Origin: Epiperipatus broadwayi
Taxonomy: Eukaryota > Onychophora > Udeonychophora > Euonychophora > Peripatidae
Direction: 5' to 3'
Assembly: GCA_028023455.1 (NCBI GenBank)
Contig: JAQFVV010012420.1
Location: 5,024,001-5,088,000, forward strand
DNA length: 64,000 bases
The notes under the pieces were generated by a model. That model was not told where the DNA came from, searched no databases, and saw nothing but the letters and a program-made list of their open reading frames with translations. The position numbers were made by a program, and so were the translations under genes. Below are positions 61,925 through 64,000 of the stretch, one piece after another (within the stretch, counting starts at the first letter, position 1; the number at the start of each line of letters is the position of its first letter).

Positions 61925-62765
61925 ATAAAGTTATTTATATAAACAACTTTGGACTGTTTCATGATGAAAAAACTTGTTTTAACCCCACTGAAAAAATATC
62001 CAATTATTTGGGACTTGTTTCGACTTTGTTCTACCTTTTTTTTTGTTGTTTTTTTTGCTTGATTAAATTTTTTTTCTTTTTATTATTAAATCAAAAGTAA
62101 CTTGTATGTTTTTGGGAGTTCAAAAATTGTTTGGAAACCTCCACCTCACCCTCACATCAATAACAAAAAGTCAATAACATTTTTTTTCTTTTTTAAACAA
62201 CTTTTTTTCACTTTTGACTTTTATTTATATTTCATTTGAATTAGCCTTTTTTGGCTTCTACAATAAACTGCTTGGGGGGGGGGGGGCTTTCATACTGTTA
62301 TTATTAACAAAAAGTCAATAAAAATAGTCATTTATTTTAATCCCACTTATTTTAACCCATGCAATTATTTGGGAATTGTTTCAATTTTTTTCTACCTTTT
62401 TTGGGGGGTTGACCAAATTGTTTTTTTTCTTCTTATTAAATCAAAAATAATTTTTGTGTTTTTTGGGGGTAAAAAATTGTTTTTTTAAATTCCTACCCCC
62501 ACACTCGGAAACATAATTATAACAACAAGTCAAAAATTTTTGTTTTCCAACAACTTTTTCTCACTTTTTACTTTTATTTATATTTCGTTTGAATTGCCTA
62601 TATATATATATTTTGGCTTTTACAATATTAAACTGCCTTTTGGGGAGGGTTCATAGATTGCCGTTATTATTAACAAAAAGTCAACCAAAATAGTCATTTA
62701 TTTTAACTCCGTTGAAAAAAGATAATCCATATAGTTGTCAATTTCTAATGACGAAAAAAAAATGT
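61925..62765. repeat. T-rich tandem repeat, ~370-bp units
   Basis: Two units plus a partial third. Shared words in order are gtcattDattttaaDcc, caattatttgggaDttgttt, ttctacctttttt, attaaatcaaaa, aacaaDaagtcaa, cacttttDacttttatttatattt and ttggcttDtacaat. They lie from about 61,960, 62,305 and 62,680. A run of 14 G occurs at about 62,273-62,286. No coding capacity. Confidence 0.75.
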
Positions 62766-63320
62766 ACACAAACTTTGGACTTTTTGAACTTATTCATTAT
62801 TTTATTGCTGTAATAAAAACAGTTTGGTATTTGGGAGGACATTATGTAGCTGAAAGGACACAGTCTCCCTCACTTTCTGTACTCGGAAATTGTGAAAAGT
62901 TTAAAAATTGCACATTCTTCTCAGAGCTTTTATTGCTCTCATATATTTTCCACGCTGAAATGTGACTTAGCATGTGAGCTTTGTTGATGCATGTTCGAAC
63001 ATACCATTTACCAATTTTCTTACATATTAACATTTTTTTAGGGAAGGGTGGGGACCATATGACAACTATTAGTAATTAACAACATTATTTCAATATAAAT
63101 GACATTACTCTATTATGGAGATTTGAAAAGTTGTATCACCTTGAAATTCAAACAGTCTCAAGCAATACAGTAATCAGTTATGAATAGAATAAATACCCGT
63201 AAATAGTTTCGAAGCACAAAAACAGACCGTAATATTTTTGTGCACTGTGATGTAAAGCAGCCTGCAAAGTATTAATACAATATTAAATGTTAATAAGTCA
63301 ATTATTTTATATAGCGTGAT
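62766..63320. other. Unassigned stretch
   Basis: No recognised gene. Short open frames on both strands (62,735-62,965 and 62,842-63,033) overlap each other and have no motif. From about 63,285 the sequence matches the segment preceding each family P unit at 10 kb (aagtcaattattttatatag). Confidence 0.35.
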
Positions 63321-63333
63321 GTTTTTTACAAAC

Positions 63334-63563
63334 TGTAATATTTTAAACAGAATTAAACTGTTGCACATGCGCTTTGGATTTTAACTATAAAATGAATGAA
63401 TACAAACACTTCATACACATGATAAAGTCTTTAGAAAAGATAGAATGGCCATTCTATCTTTTCCAAAGACTTTATCATGTGTTTGAAGTGTTTGTATTCA
63501 TTCATTTTATAGTTAAAATCCAAAGTGCATGTGCAACAGTTTAATGCTGTTTAAAATATTACA
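63334..63563. mobile_element. 230-bp spacerless near-perfect palindrome, family P
   Basis: Two 115-bp arms meet with no spacer between 63,448 and 63,449 (aatgg|ccatt). By eye the arms differ at four positions only. Each arm equals the ~115-bp segment that opens each tandem unit at 10,083-10,200. Transcription through it would yield a very long hairpin RNA. No coding capacity. It looks like a foldback element or a recently formed inverted duplication. Confidence 0.9.
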
Positions 63564-63592
63564 ATATTGAATGTTGTATTAGCCTGTAAGGC

Positions 63593-63652
63593 CGGCTGCA
63601 AAACAGCATTGTTTATGTGTTATGACACATAAACAATGCCATCAGGCAGCCG
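63593..63652. repeat. Compact 60-nt hairpin next to the palindrome
   Basis: Outer arms cggctgc/gcagccg, then 6-nt internal loops on both sides, then perfect 15-bp inner arms (gcattgtttatgtgt/acacataaacaatgc) around a 4-nt loop (tatg). The symmetry is complete over 60 nt. It is GC-richer than the surrounding DNA. Function unknown. Confidence 0.8.
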
Positions 63653-64000
63653 TGCCCAGATTTCAGATGATTATCCTACATTTTTACATAGTAGGAAGAT
63701 ACAAAGTTAAATCATTTATGAAAGACATCTTTAGGGTAGATTTACTTTTAGGTGGCAGCTTGAAAATTGACCTTGCACCATTTTCAGAGTCCATATTAAA
63801 AAGTCCAGCTTGTGCATGGCAGTTTTTATGACACAAGCTTCTGAGCATTCCAAAGTCCGCAGGTAGGACCTTTACTTTATTCTACAGGCAGCACGACAGT
63901 ATGGCAGTGGAAGAAGATGACCTCCATGGGTTGGAAAAGTGATTGGTTTACTACTAGATCATTATTTTAAGTTTCATAGCAACATGGAGTATATTAACAA
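63653..64000. other. Unassigned, mildly GC-richer end of window
   Basis: The open frame 63,622-63,831 (plus, 69 codons) overlaps the hairpin and has no recognised motif. The segment is not obviously repetitive within this window and is cut by the window edge. Confidence 0.3.

Overview
This window is extremely AT-rich eukaryotic DNA, apparently from an animal with a large, repeat-filled genome. I found no complete host gene. It holds metazoan-type retroelements: an L1/Tx1-like LINE, two RTE-type LINE copies, two Penelope-like elements with GIY-YIG domains, long LTR-like repeats, two tRNA-Gly-derived short retroposons, foldback elements and long microsatellites. The repertoire would suit an invertebrate such as a cephalopod mollusc or a cnidarian. 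The sequence alone does not fix the taxon.

Layout, left to right. 1-840: degenerate T-rich tandem repeat. 841-1411: CpG-containing unique DNA. 1414-6600: minus-strand L1/Tx1-like LINE ending in a (AAT)n tail. 7.2-8.3 kb: LTR-like repeat abutting (TA)n, with relatives at 24.6-25.9 kb and 53.5-54.5 kb. 10.1-10.9 kb: three tandem 335-bp units related to a palindrome at 63.3 kb. 14.2-15.9 kb and 19.1-20.4 kb: two copies of one family in opposite orientation with internal modules in a different order. 16.7-24.4 kb: two long minus-strand repeats that behave like LTRs with primer-binding-site-like junctions. One is interrupted by about 2.1 kb carrying a promoter-like stretch and a possible first coding exon. 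26.2-28.7 kb: 5'-truncated RTE copy (minus) with a SINE inside it. 33.4-33.7 kb: tetranucleotide microsatellite. 36.1-39.3 kb: longer RTE copy (plus). 42.4 kb: young tRNA-Gly retroposon with a 17-bp target duplication. 46.7-49.3 kb and 58.4-60.9 kb: two unrelated head-to-head Penelope-like palindromes. 56.4-56.9 kb: minus-strand promoter-like module with a short ORF. 61.9-62.8 kb: tandem repeats. 63.3-63.7 kb: a 230-bp spacerless palindrome beside a second hairpin.

The most interesting result is the pair of Penelope-like insertions. Each is a near-palindrome with two 3' ends facing outward. In each the left arm is longer than the right at the inner, 5' side. Each is flanked as a whole by a direct repeat (13 bp and 14 bp) that looks like a target-site duplication. 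For the first, a diverged duplicate of the surrounding DNA at about 51.2 kb supplies an empty site, so the palindrome appears to have inserted as one unit. All four outer ends carry a hammerhead-ribozyme-like motif.

All retroelement ORFs are broken by stops or frameshifts, so nothing here is predicted to be autonomously active. Boundaries of non-coding repeats were found by eye and are approximate.
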